Shown: positions 15,652-23,717, counted from the first letter of the stretch. The stretch is DNA of 35,503 nt from a virus (IMGVR_UViG_3300037042_002467:1-35503); one strand, 5' to 3'. Translations and numbers: made by a program. Notes: generated by a model from the sequence alone, not told the origin.

Positions 15652-16113
15652 ATGGGAAAGATGTTTGGAGACAACGCGGGCCGACGATGGACCCTGGAGT
15701 TGAACGTGGGCGCAATCAAGCGCGTGCGGACGCTCTGCGGCGTGGACCTCCTGGAGATCGCAACCGGGAGCGGACTGGCCGAGCGCCTGTCGAATGATCC
15801 GGTTCTGCTATGCGACGCGATCTATGCGGCGATCAAGCCGGAGGCAGACAAGGCCGGGGTCACGGACGAGGAGTTCGGCCGGGCCATGGCCGGTGATGCG
15901 ATCGCGGACGCCGCGCAGGCATTCCTGGATGAGCTTGTCGCTTTTTTCCCGAGGGGCCGCCGCGACCTGCTCCGCCGCGCGGTGGAGGGAATGCGGGGGA
16001 TCGAGGCGGAGGGGATGGAGCTGGCCGGCCACAAGCTCGAGCAGATCCTGGACGAGGCGCGGTCACAACTGCACGGCTCTGGCGTCTCGTCTACGAGCTC
16101 GCCGGAGCCGTAG
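15652..16113 (+). CDS. Tail assembly chaperone (gpG-like)
   Basis: A 153-residue protein from ATG 15652, preceded by GGAGG. It starts with strand/loop WTLELNVGAIKRVRTLCGVDLLEI and then has several helices. This is the layout of gpG-like tail chaperones, which bind the tape measure protein before tube assembly. The next frame (-1) is open from 15798 to 16397 and carries a gpT-like domain whose homology-like region starts before the GTG at 16116. A candidate slippery heptamer lies at 15942-15948. See the neighbouring entries for the fusion question. Confidence 0.7.
   Translation: MGKMFGDNAGRRWTLELNVGAIKRVRTLCGVDLLEIATGSGLAERLSNDPVLLCDAIYAAIKPEADKAGVTDEEFGRAMAGDAIADAAQAFLDELVAFFPRGRRDLLRRAVEGMRGIEAEGMELAGHKLEQILDEARSQLHGSGVSSTSSPEP
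15942..15948 (+). promoter_or_regulatory. Candidate -1 ribosomal frameshift site T_TTT_TTC
   Basis: In the gpG-like frame the codons are GCT TTT TTC, giving the heptamer T TTT TTC, which fits the X XXY YYZ rule for -1 slippage. After the slip the -1 frame is open to 16397. The first 35 codons after this site in the -1 frame are Gly/Pro/Arg-rich, like an unselected frame, so this may not be the true site; shifting nearer 16055 would fit the protein pattern better, but I see no canonical heptamer there. Confidence 0.3.
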
Positions 16114-16115
16114 GC

Positions 16116-16397
16116 GTGAGCCCTGACGCGCACACGCTGGCGGATCTCTCGTGGATGGAGGACGGCCGCAGTCGGAGAGAGTGGGCCAGGACATCGGCGC
16201 AGCTTGCCTTACTGGCGAACGTGCACCGAGACCCGAAGCGGCGCGCGTTCAAGCCGGCTGACTTCGATCCATACGCGAGAAGAGGCGAGGCGTCCTCAAG
16301 GATCGTGGACACGAAAACCGCGTTCGGCGCAATGCGCGCCGCGTTCGTTGGCAAGCGTAAGAACAGGAGAGACAACCATGCTGCAGACCATTCTTGA
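16116..16397 (+). CDS. Tail assembly chaperone, gpT-like part
   Basis: Read alone from GTG 16116 this is 93 residues: TLADLSWMEDGRSRREW, then NVHRDPKRRAFKPADFDPY, a motif typical of the second tail chaperone reading frame of siphoviruses. The residues just upstream in the same frame (WRLVYELAGAVG), which overlap the end of the gpG-like gene, look like part of the same domain, although no start codon precedes them. It is therefore likely to be expressed at least partly as a -1 frameshift extension of the upstream chaperone, as in lambda G-GT. Confidence 0.65.
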   Translation: MSPDAHTLADLSWMEDGRSRREWARTSAQLALLANVHRDPKRRAFKPADFDPYARRGEASSRIVDTKTAFGAMRAAFVGKRKNRRDNHAADHS

Positions 16398-16746
16398 CCA
16401 CGTGTGGGCGTTCGCAAATTCGGCCCTTGGAATCAGCGTGATCGCGAGCGCGGTTCTGTTCTGGCTGAACAAGCTGTACGCCGCCAAGCCAGCGTGGAAG
16501 AAGTACGAAGGCACAATCGTATCTGCCATCCGATCGGCAGAGAAGGCGATTCCGGACAACGTTGACAATGCCGGTGCGCGGCGGTTCGATGCTGCGCTCA
16601 AGTATGCTCTGCTCATCATGGAGGCGACCGAGAAGCGTCGAGCGACAGAGGCAGAAACGGCAAGCCTGCGTGAGGGCATCCACCTGGTTCATTCGTCACT
16701 CGAAGCCCAGGGCGCCCTGGACGGCCCGGAGCTGGACAATGGCTGA
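16378..16746 (+). CDS. Holin-like membrane protein (LLH-type topology)
   Basis: A 122-residue protein from ATG 16378 with AGGAGA upstream. One hydrophobic segment at about residues 16-34 (ALGISVIASAVLFWLNKL) is followed by a soluble helical tail that includes IVSAIRSAEKAIPDN and DAALKYALLIMEA. A single N-terminal span followed by this AEKAIP-type helix resembles LL-H family phage holins, which open the inner membrane for lysis. The following gene encodes a lipoprotein, so these may form a lysis pair between the chaperone and tape measure genes. Confidence 0.5.
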   Translation: MLQTILDHVWAFANSALGISVIASAVLFWLNKLYAAKPAWKKYEGTIVSAIRSAEKAIPDNVDNAGARRFDAALKYALLIMEATEKRRATEAETASLREGIHLVHSSLEAQGALDGPELDNG

Positions 16747-17134
16747 GATCATCGCGTCCATCATAGCCTACCTGCTGCGGGCGCTCGTGCCTGCCATTAT
16801 CGAGGCGGCGCCGGACAAGCCGGAGGATGGCGCGGAGCAGCCGGAGTTGCGGGAGGCGCTGCGGGCCAAGATCGCCCGGACCTGGGGGACTGCTGTGGTG
16901 CTCGCGCTCGTGGCATGCCTGGCGTCCGGGTGCTTTACGCGGGTGGTCTACGTAAAGACCGGCGAGCCCGTGCGACTGCGGGAGCCGATCCGCAAGGCGA
17001 AGATATGGGCCCTGGGCGCGGACGGCAAGCCTGCGGCCGGAAAGATGGATCTGCCGGAAGGGTGGTACTGCCTGCCGATGGATGCCAAGGCAGACGCCGC
17101 GGTTCCGGCCCTGAGAGATAGCGAGGTGCGATGA
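16739..17134 (+). CDS. Small lipoprotein with internal signal anchor (spanin-like candidate)
   Basis: A 131-residue protein from ATG 16739, overlapping the previous gene by 8 bp. Residues about 2-22 are hydrophobic (IIASIIAYLLRALVPAII). A second hydrophobic stretch at about 50-63 ends with a lipobox-like LASGC, followed by TRVVYVKTGEPVRLREP and a KMDLPEGWYCLP ending. Small phage lipoproteins with this RVVYV..G..VRLREP course are often located near holin genes. A spanin (Rz1-like) or envelope role is possible. The internal rather than N-terminal lipobox is odd; a later start just before the second segment would give a regular lipoprotein, but I see no good start there. Confidence 0.5.
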   Translation: MAEIIASIIAYLLRALVPAIIEAAPDKPEDGAEQPELREALRAKIARTWGTAVVLALVACLASGCFTRVVYVKTGEPVRLREPIRKAKIWALGADGKPAAGKMDLPEGWYCLPMDAKADAAVPALRDSEVR

Positions 17135-19404
17135 TGGCGAATCCGAATGGAGTCCGGGCCGGCGCCGCGTTCATCGAGCTGACGCTGACGGACAAGGTAA
17201 CGAAGGGCCTGCAGGATGCGAGCAAGCGGCTCCGGGAGTTCGGAGCCGGCGTCGGGCAGGTGGGCGTTGCCGTCTCCGCCGTAGGCGTGGTGCTATCGGC
17301 TCCATTCGTTGCTGGCGCGCGCGCGTTCGCACAGACTGGCAGTGCCGTGACTGATTTGAGCCGGCGCCTCGGGATAGGTGCGGAGGCGGTGACCTCGTTC
17401 GGCTATGCCGCCAAACAAAGCGGAACCGACATCGACACGGTCGAAAAGGGCCTAATCAAGATACAGAAGGAGACGGCGGAAGCGGCGGATGGGAACAAGG
17501 AAGCGGCGAAAACTCTGGGATTGCTTGGCCTATCGTTCCGGGATTTGCAGGGACTGGCTCCGGAGGACCAGTTCCGCCGCGTGGCGCAACAGGTGTCGGC
17601 AATTCAGGATCCGGCGCAACGCACACGCGCGGCGATGGAACTCTTCGGCCGATCCGGGCAGATGCTTATCCCAATGATGGCCGATCTGGCTGCGCTGGAG
17701 AACGAGGCGAAATCGCTCGGGCTGACGATGACAGCGACGCAGGCCGCTGGAGGCGATGCGCTCGGAGATGCGTTCGATCGCGTGGCTGCAACCGCGAACA
17801 TGGCCTCAGTCGCTATCGGGCAGGCCTTGGCTCCGACGATCATCAACATCGCCGATCAAATCGCGCGCGTGCTCGCGGACACCAAGAAGTGGATCGGCGA
17901 AAACGAGGCGCTTGTGCAGACGTTCGCCAAGGTGGCGGCCGGCATTACCGCTATCGGAGCCGCGCTCGGCACTACTGGCGCCGCGATCATCGGCGCCGGA
18001 TACGTGCTTGGTGGACTGGGCAAGGCGGCCGGAGTCACTCTGGCCGCGATGAAGACCTTTGCCGCGGCGTTCCAGCTGGCGCGGATTGGCGCGTGGACAT
18101 CCGGAATTAGCGCCGGAGCCCAGGCGCTTGGCCCGATGAGTACCGCGCTTGGCGTTGCGCAGAAAGCGGCGGCGGCGCTGAATCTCCAGCTATCGCTGAT
18201 GACGCTGGGCGGCATGAAAGGATTTATCGCGAGCGTCAAATACATGACGATGGCTGCTGCCGCGGCCGTGGCGCCGTACGCTCTCCTGGGCGCTACGATT
18301 GCGGCGCTCGGATACCTGGTTTACAAGGCCTACAACTACCTATCGGATACGTCGGCAATCGAGTCCGCATCCAAGGAAACCGAGAAGCTGACGGAATCCA
18401 TCAAGGACGCGAACAAAGCGATCGAGCGGTTGAATAGCATCAAGCCGTTCTCGGCCTCGGACGCCAAGAAGGAAGTCCAGGCCTATATCTCTGAGCTTGC
18501 GCGGCTTGGCAAATCTGATGAGGAGATCCGCTCCGCAATCCAGGGCGAGGTAAACCGCACCGAGCAGGCGAAGCGGCAGGCATACTCTGAGACGAGCGCC
18601 TACAATCGCAACGTCCAGGAGACGATGCGGAAGGACGCGGAGACGCTGAATGCGGCCTTGCGTGACGGGATGAGCGCGAATTTGGCCGACTTCCGCAAGA
18701 CCGAGCAGGCGAAGCTGGCGGAACACGACAAGGAAATCAAGAAGATCCGCGAGGCCCTGGAGGCGGAAGTCAAGGCCATGGGCGAGCGACGACGGGACCT
18801 GGAGGACAGGCGCCAGGAGGGCGCCAAAGACAAGGCGCTGCAGGAGGCGATCGAGACTGATCCGAACGAAGCGTTCGAGGATGCTATCGATGAGCGCAAC
18901 CGCCTGTCGCAGGAGGCCGCGAAGGCGGAGATCGCCTTGCAGGCTGCCGTAGAGGAGGCGCGGGCGAAGCCGAGCAAGGCCGCAAATGAGGCCGTCAAGG
19001 CGGCAGAGGAATCCTACCTCAAGGCGGAAGAGGCGGTGGACAAGCAATCCGCACGCATAGAGCAGGCGCAACGGGCGAACGAGGAAGCGATCCGTCGCGG
19101 GAGCGAAGAGGAGGCCAGAATAGCAGAAGAACTTGGCCAGGAACGAGACCAGATAAACGAGAACGTGCGGAGGCAAGTGGAAGACAAGGCGCGGCACGAG
19201 GCAGAAGAGGCAGCGCAAGCCGCGGCCGAAGAGGAATTGTCAAACAAGGCCGAAGTATCAGGCACCTTCTCCTCCGCAGCTCTCGGCATGATGGGCTACG
19301 GCGGCGTGCAGGAGCGCACGGCCAAGGCCACGGAAGCCACGGCCAAGAATACCAAGGCCACGCTCGAGGCGATTGACGACCTGGACCTGGCCTTCGGAAC
19401 CTGA
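17131..19404 (+). CDS. Tape measure protein
   Basis: A 757-residue protein, the longest gene of the tail block. The N-terminal half resembles tape measure proteins: an FIELTLTDKVTKGLQDASKRL start, then a conserved ALFGRSGQMLIPMM block (residues about 170-183) and hydrophobic segments at about 265-300 and 370-400. The middle to C-terminal part (about 410-720) is a long charged coiled coil. The length sets tail length and the protein is ejected with the DNA. Length predicts a tail somewhat over 100 nm by the usual 0.15 nm per residue rule. It starts ATGATG, overlapping the previous stop. Confidence 0.9.
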   Translation: MMANPNGVRAGAAFIELTLTDKVTKGLQDASKRLREFGAGVGQVGVAVSAVGVVLSAPFVAGARAFAQTGSAVTDLSRRLGIGAEAVTSFGYAAKQSGTDIDTVEKGLIKIQKETAEAADGNKEAAKTLGLLGLSFRDLQGLAPEDQFRRVAQQVSAIQDPAQRTRAAMELFGRSGQMLIPMMADLAALENEAKSLGLTMTATQAAGGDALGDAFDRVAATANMASVAIGQALAPTIINIADQIARVLADTKKWIGENEALVQTFAKVAAGITAIGAALGTTGAAIIGAGYVLGGLGKAAGVTLAAMKTFAAAFQLARIGAWTSGISAGAQALGPMSTALGVAQKAAAALNLQLSLMTLGGMKGFIASVKYMTMAAAAAVAPYALLGATIAALGYLVYKAYNYLSDTSAIESASKETEKLTESIKDANKAIERLNSIKPFSASDAKKEVQAYISELARLGKSDEEIRSAIQGEVNRTEQAKRQAYSETSAYNRNVQETMRKDAETLNAALRDGMSANLADFRKTEQAKLAEHDKEIKKIREALEAEVKAMGERRRDLEDRRQEGAKDKALQEAIETDPNEAFEDAIDERNRLSQEAAKAEIALQAAVEEARAKPSKAANEAVKAAEESYLKAEEAVDKQSARIEQAQRANEEAIRRGSEEEARIAEELGQERDQINENVRRQVEDKARHEAEEAAQAAAEEELSNKAEVSGTFSSAALGMMGYGGVQERTAKATEATAKNTKATLEAIDDLDLAFGT

Positions 19405-19413
19405 GGAGAGAGC

Positions 19414-20250
19414 ATGCCCGCGACAGTGACGGAGAAGTACGAGAGTCGAAACCTGAAGCTCGGGGCGAGCCCGGGCCTGGACCTCGTCTATGATGTGTCC
19501 GGCGTCTCAAATGAAATCGACGCCGCGGACGCCGTGAAGACCACGGCGCCGGAGGACTATGGTGGCGGCACGACCGACATCCCGTACATGATCCGAAGCA
19601 ATCTGAAGATCGAGCCCGTCCACATCGACACGGATGATGAGCCGTCCTGCCGCTGGGCCGCGACGATGAGCTATGCCCCGCCGCAGTTCGCTCCGGCTGA
19701 GACGGGCGACTCGGTTTTCCAGTTCGATACCGGAGGCGGCACGGCGCACGTCACGCAGTCGAAAATCACGATCAACAAGTATCCAGCCTCGCCAGTGCAG
19801 CCAGACTTTCAAGGCGCCATCGGATACTCAGGCGATGCAGTTGATGGGTGCGACATCGTCATCCCGGTCTATAACTTCTCTGTCAGAAAGTACCTCGCTG
19901 CCGCGAGCTGCACCGAGTCGTATCGGACTGGGGTGGCTGACCTGACCGGGAAGACAAACAATGCCGCTTTCCGTGGGTTCGCCATCGGAGAGGTCTTGTT
20001 CCTCGGAGCGTCTGGCAGTCAGCGGAACGAGGAGGACTGGGAGATCACGTACAACTTCAGTGTGCAGCGTAACGCGACAGGGCTCCAGGTCGGGACGATC
20101 ACGGGTATCGCGAAGAAAGGCTGGGAATACCTGTGGGTGTTGTACAAAGACACAGAGGACGCGACGGCCAAGGCGAAGGTGAAAATCCCGAAGGCGGTGT
20201 ACGTCGAGAGAGTCTACGATAGCGGCGACTTCAGCACGCTGCTCCTCTAG
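19414..20250 (+). CDS. Distal tail structural protein, unknown family
   Basis: A 278-residue beta-rich protein with GAGGAG upstream. It shows alternating strands with conserved-looking positions (YESRNLKLGASPGLDLVYDV; EDWEITYNFSVQRN; GWEYLWVLYKD) and a C-terminal VYVERVYD. I do not recognise a named family; position directly after the tape measure gene and the beta content suggest a distal tail protein (Dit-like position) or another baseplate subunit. One alternative is a joining domain for the next fibre protein. Confidence 0.5.
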   Translation: MPATVTEKYESRNLKLGASPGLDLVYDVSGVSNEIDAADAVKTTAPEDYGGGTTDIPYMIRSNLKIEPVHIDTDDEPSCRWAATMSYAPPQFAPAETGDSVFQFDTGGGTAHVTQSKITINKYPASPVQPDFQGAIGYSGDAVDGCDIVIPVYNFSVRKYLAAASCTESYRTGVADLTGKTNNAAFRGFAIGEVLFLGASGSQRNEEDWEITYNFSVQRNATGLQVGTITGIAKKGWEYLWVLYKDTEDATAKAKVKIPKAVYVERVYDSGDFSTLLL

Positions 20251-20259
20251 GGGTCCAAG

Positions 20260-22023
20260 ATGGGCGATCCGTACAAGAAGGTCAAAGCCGGAGATGCGCT
20301 GAAGCTGAGCGCAACGGCCTGGAACGCGATGCTGGACATCGCGCGCGGCTCGAGGAGCGGAGCGACCGGGGCTGGTGCCTGGGGAGGCTCGGCCGGCAAT
20401 GGAATCATCCTGTTTCTGCGCAACGACTCCGGTGCCGCCGTTCCGATGGGTGGCGTCCTGGGACTGGGCGAGCCGATGTACGACTATTCCGACGATCCGG
20501 ACGGGATCAAGACGAGCGCGTTCACGCTGACCGGGACGCTGCCGGACGCACAGGAGCACGCGTCCACGTTCGCGGTCGCCCTCGAGCCCGTGGCCAAGGA
20601 CGCCATCGGGCGCTTCATGATCGAGGGCGTCTGCTCCGCGAAGGTGTCCGTCGCCGCGGAGGGCGATGCCTTCGCCGGCCCGAAGAGCGGCGAGGTCGGC
20701 TACCTGGACAGCGGAACGAGCGGGAGCGCGGCCATCCTCTGGAAGGAAACCGGTACCGGTGAGAAGTGGGCGGTCGTGCGCTTCCTCTTGGGCGGGGGCG
20801 TCGGGTCAGACCACTGCACCGTGACCGTCAAGAACGAGACCGGGGATGTAATCCGGCCATACACGGCAGTCGGGGTCAAGGAGCTAATCGTCGAGACGCC
20901 CTCCGGCGTAGATAAGGGATCGTACGACGCGGATACGAACACCCCTGACCTGGAATCCGGCGCGGGTATTTTGCTTGGATGGTACTACAAGGTCAGCCAG
21001 GCGGGCGACTTCGCAGGACAGTGGCTGAGCGCCGGGGACTACCTGCGGGCCGAGAAGGACTCGCCCGCTGCGCCAGGCGATTGGAGCTTCCACGGCCTGG
21101 GATTCCTCGGCACCTACGTGCTGAAGGTCGAGCGCCTGTCCGTGCCGAAGCATCACGACAACTTCGTGATCGCGCTGGAGACCATCGCCGCCGGAGAGCG
21201 CGGATCGGCGGCGAAGTGCGGCATCGTTCCGGTCAGCCTCGTCGTGCGCGACCAGGAGCACCACTGGGCCGAGCTGATCGACCTCAATCTGAAGTACCTC
21301 TGCTCGAACGAGGACCCGGACCCGCTCCCCGACCCGCTGATCGAGGTCGCGACCGACCACGTCGGAACCTTCCGCATCGTCTGGCGAGACCCCGACGCGC
21401 CGATCTACGATCCGGAAAGCGCGGACCCGCCGGAGAAGACGCTCGCGCTGCTCGAGTTCCCCTACTCGGTCCCCGTGCTCTACCGCGCGACCCACAAGCC
21501 GAACATGACCGAGTTCACCATCCAAGGCAAGCCCGCGTATCCGGACGGCAGCCTGGCGGCGGCGCCCGGAGGGGAAGCCCCGGACTACGACTATACCTTC
21601 CAGATCGCGTGCCTCGAGGTCACCTGCGGGAACTGCGTCCGGAAGTGCAAGGACTTCACGACGGCGCAGGTCGTCGTGTCCGGGTTCCGCAATGCGACCC
21701 ACGACACGCCGACGCCAGGAACCGACTGCACATCCTACAACGGAACCTACGCGCTGACCAAGGCGAGCCCAACCGCTTGCACCTGGCAGGGCTCCGGCCC
21801 GTTCGGGTACATCACCATCGAATGCGACGATACGGACCCGCTCCACCACGTCTGGCGGATGAAGCTCGGGACGGGGGTGAGCGGAGAGGGCACGATCGAG
21901 ATCGGAGAGCACTGCGGGCAGGGTGTCTATGCCCTGGACGGCGACTACCCTGGGAGTGCCTGTTTGAACGGCGGAAGCGCGAACACGGCGCAGAGCGGGA
22001 CGGCGACCGTGGAACTGACTTGA
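20260..22023 (+). CDS. Large tail tip/fibre protein with Cys-rich C-terminal domain
   Basis: A 587-residue protein from ATG 20260. The N-terminal part (KVKAGDALKLSATAWNAMLD) matches my memory of a virion-protein start common in phages and prophages of the Planctomycetota and relatives. Residues about 30-470 are several beta domains. The C-terminal part (about 460-587) has many cysteines, including TCGNCVRKC, then a region SYNGTYALT...CTWQG, which resembles a small disulfide-containing beta domain found in such genomes. Probably a tail-tip or receptor-binding protein. The stop overlaps the next start by TGATG. Confidence 0.55.
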   Translation: MGDPYKKVKAGDALKLSATAWNAMLDIARGSRSGATGAGAWGGSAGNGIILFLRNDSGAAVPMGGVLGLGEPMYDYSDDPDGIKTSAFTLTGTLPDAQEHASTFAVALEPVAKDAIGRFMIEGVCSAKVSVAAEGDAFAGPKSGEVGYLDSGTSGSAAILWKETGTGEKWAVVRFLLGGGVGSDHCTVTVKNETGDVIRPYTAVGVKELIVETPSGVDKGSYDADTNTPDLESGAGILLGWYYKVSQAGDFAGQWLSAGDYLRAEKDSPAAPGDWSFHGLGFLGTYVLKVERLSVPKHHDNFVIALETIAAGERGSAAKCGIVPVSLVVRDQEHHWAELIDLNLKYLCSNEDPDPLPDPLIEVATDHVGTFRIVWRDPDAPIYDPESADPPEKTLALLEFPYSVPVLYRATHKPNMTEFTIQGKPAYPDGSLAAAPGGEAPDYDYTFQIACLEVTCGNCVRKCKDFTTAQVVVSGFRNATHDTPTPGTDCTSYNGTYALTKASPTACTWQGSGPFGYITIECDDTDPLHHVWRMKLGTGVSGEGTIEIGEHCGQGVYALDGDYPGSACLNGGSANTAQSGTATVELT

Positions 22024-22391
22024 TGCGCCCCTTCTCCGAGACCCTTCATTGCCGATCCCGGCTGCATTGCCGGGCGTGCCGGAACGACCCCGAGTTCCTC
22101 GCGCAGCTTTGCGCAAGGCACGGCGCGTTCGAGTGCCCCGCCGGACTGCCCTCGCCCTGCCCCGAGGAGCGGATCCCGGCGGCAGCCCGCGTCCTGGCAA
22201 GGCCGACTGCCCAGCCCCAGGCGCCGCCGCGACGGTGCCTGTACGCCACGGACACCGGGAAGAGGGTCCACGCCCTCCGGCCGTGCGCCGGCAACTGGAT
22301 CCTCTGCGGCCACCCGGACTCAACGCTGCCGAAAGTTCGTGGCAAGGACTGCGGGGCGGGGCGCTGCAAGCTGTACGAGGCGCCTCAATGA
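22023..22391 (+). CDS. Cys-rich small protein (zinc or disulfide)
   Basis: A 122-residue protein from ATG 22023 to TGA 22391. The first 45 residues have six Cys, including CRSRLHCRACR and a FECPAGLPSPCP stretch; the last 40 contain further Cys (RPCAGNWILCGHP; DCGAGRCKLY). The arrangement of paired Cys suggests metal binding or disulfides. It lies between two tail-tip candidates and is translationally coupled to both (TGATG, ATGA). Cys-rich virion proteins of this kind are known next to similar fibre genes but have no assigned function. Confidence 0.55.
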   Translation: MRPFSETLHCRSRLHCRACRNDPEFLAQLCARHGAFECPAGLPSPCPEERIPAAARVLARPTAQPQAPPRRCLYATDTGKRVHALRPCAGNWILCGHPDSTLPKVRGKDCGAGRCKLYEAPQ

Positions 22392-23164
22392 CGTTCGGCG
22401 TGGGTGACTTCTTTCGGCTGGCGAGAGGGGCCTCCGGCGCGACCCTGACGTGCGATGGGCGCTCCGTGGACCCGAAGTGGTACGAACCTGTAGAGGATCA
22501 GCCCTTCGCCGTAATCCGGACCGCGAGCGGGGACGAACTCGCAATCCCGGTTTCGATGAACCTCCCCAGTGCAGCGCAAGGACTCCTGCTCGCGCGGACC
22601 GCAAGCGGGCAGCACATCGCGGTCGGGCATCATAGTGCATGCCTGGCGCCAGCGAACCGCCCTGGACCGTATTGCGAGCCAGGAATCGTAAACGTGTCCG
22701 TGACCTTTTCCGGTATCGCTGACTGCGGGTGCGTAGGCTCCACGTCAGGACCACTTCCGCCCATGAGTACGCTTGCGCCCGCAACCGTGGCCAATGGTGC
22801 GCATCCGTTACGCGCTAGCCCATACGGCTATTGGTCTCGGACCTACCCACCCACAGTCATGGTCAGCTTGTTCGATGGGCTAGGGTGCGCCGTGCCTTCG
22901 GGCGACCCATTTACTATGGCGTTAGCCGTCGTTGCGTGGCTATTTTGCAACGACGAGAGCGAGATCAGGGTGTCGAGGGTGCTCGCCACGCTCGGCTTTG
23001 CGCCCGAATTCGACTGGATATTGTTCGATGCGTCTAGCGCCGAAGGCTTCAGGATTGGCGACGACATCCCAAACTCCATCGGCTGCTCTGGCTCGTCATC
23101 GTTGTCGTATAGCTTTTGGATCGGCCTTGGCGGCACCGCAGTCGTTCAGGCCTCGGGCGGGTAG
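22388..23164 (+). CDS. Uncharacterised probable tail/fibre protein
   Basis: A 258-residue protein from ATG 22388, coupled to the previous gene. The first half is beta-rich (ATLTCDGRSVDP; PFAVIRTASGDELAIPVSM), with a short Cys-containing middle (GHHSACLAP; ISGIADCGCV) and a C-terminal half with hydrophobic strands (TMALAVVAWLFC; SLSYSFWIGLGG). I do not recognise the family. Position at the end of the late block and the beta content suggest a tail-tip or adsorption component; an unrecognised lysis enzyme cannot be excluded. Confidence 0.45.
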   Translation: MTFGVGDFFRLARGASGATLTCDGRSVDPKWYEPVEDQPFAVIRTASGDELAIPVSMNLPSAAQGLLLARTASGQHIAVGHHSACLAPANRPGPYCEPGIVNVSVTFSGIADCGCVGSTSGPLPPMSTLAPATVANGAHPLRASPYGYWSRTYPPTVMVSLFDGLGCAVPSGDPFTMALAVVAWLFCNDESEIRVSRVLATLGFAPEFDWILFDASSAEGFRIGDDIPNSIGCSGSSSLSYSFWIGLGGTAVVQASGG

Positions 23165-23167
23165 GCC

Positions 23168-23305
23168 GTGCTGGAACAGCCCCTCGAATACGACCACGCC
23201 GACAACGAGACCGACCCGGTTGAGCTGGCGCCGGACGGCGTTCCGCTCGCAGGCTACGAACCGCCGCAGGGCAGCGGCGTGGCACTCGGGCGATACTGGG
23301 AGTAG
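23168..23305 (+). CDS. Small acidic protein, 45 residues
   Basis: GTG 23168 follows the preceding stop by three bases, with GGGCGGG upstream, and the frame runs for 45 residues to TAG 23303-23305. The product is acidic and Pro/Gly-rich (LEQPLEYDHADNETDPVELA) and ends GVALGRYWE. It is the last frame before the late terminator. Tight spacing is the main evidence; no function can be stated. Confidence 0.45.
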   Translation: MLEQPLEYDHADNETDPVELAPDGVPLAGYEPPQGSGVALGRYWE

Positions 23306-23329
23306 CGCGGGAGACCAGCCCCTCCCGCA

Positions 23330-23364
23330 GCCCCTCGGGCCATCGCCCGGGGGGCGTTTTTTTT
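23330..23364 (+). terminator. Rho-independent terminator closing the late block
   Basis: GCCCCTCGGGC (23330-23340) and GCCCGGGGGGC (23345-23355) form an 11-bp G+C-rich stem (one T-G pair) with a 4-base CATC loop, followed after one G by eight T residues (23357-23364). This is the clearest intrinsic terminator in the window and marks the end of the structural genes. Confidence 0.93.
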
Positions 23365-23387
23365 GTCGAAAAAAACCGGAATTCTTC

Positions 23388-23416
23388 TTGACGATCACTA
23401 TCTCATACGATATAGT
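23388..23416 (+). promoter_or_regulatory. Sigma70-type promoter for the early block
   Basis: TTGACG (23388-23393), a 17-base spacer, and TATAGT (23411-23416) match the sigma70 consensus at five of six positions in each box, with optimal spacing. The local sequence is A+T rich compared with the surrounding DNA. It lies just after the late terminator and 24 bases before the ATG at 23440, so it should drive the early/replication genes. Confidence 0.85.
23397..23416 (+). promoter_or_regulatory. Candidate operator palindrome inside the promoter
   Basis: The 20 bases from 23397 to 23416 form an imperfect dyad: ACTAT-TC-TA at the left and TA-GA-ATAGT at the right, eight of ten pairs matching. The dyad occupies the spacer and -10 box, the position expected for a repressor site. 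No obvious second copy was found elsewhere by eye. Confidence 0.5.
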
Positions 23417-23439
23417 AATAGCAGATGAGGAGGAACAAA

Positions 23440-23664
23440 ATGAAGACCGAGACCACACATCTACAGACATACCGCGCACTGCTCGCCAGCGGGCTATCAC
23501 AGCGGGATGCATGCTATAGCATGATGCATGACCATGGGCTCAGTCTGGACGATGCCGCAGCCCTGGCATGGCAGGCGGCAGGGCAGCGCATGCCAGACCG
23601 AGACGACCACCGCGCGATAGGTGCCTACTATCGCCGCGCCGAGCGCGCATATGCTGGAGAGTGA
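23440..23664 (+). CDS. Small early protein, 74 residues
   Basis: The first gene after the early promoter. I chose ATG 23440 because GAGGAGG lies six to eight bases upstream; an in-frame ATG at 23425 would leave no room for that site. The protein is helical (YRALLASGLSQRDACYSMMHDHG; LDDAAALAWQAAG) and polar, with a basic end (YYRRAERAY). The SQRDACYSMM segment has a helix-turn-helix flavour but no clear signature. First position under the palindromic promoter would suit a regulator. Confidence 0.55.
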   Translation: MKTETTHLQTYRALLASGLSQRDACYSMMHDHGLSLDDAAALAWQAAGQRMPDRDDHRAIGAYYRRAERAYAGE

Positions 23665-23666
23665 GC

Positions 23667-23684
23667 CCTGCGGGTGCCCGCAGG
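23667..23684 (+). repeat. Perfect 8-bp palindromic hairpin
   Basis: CCTGCGGG (23667-23674) and CCCGCAGG (23677-23684) are separated by TG, directly after the stop codon of the first early gene. There is no T tail. It could be an RNA stability element or a protein-binding site. Confidence 0.5.
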
Positions 23685-23717
23685 ATCGATAGGACACCGC
23701 CACGAAAGGAGATGACC

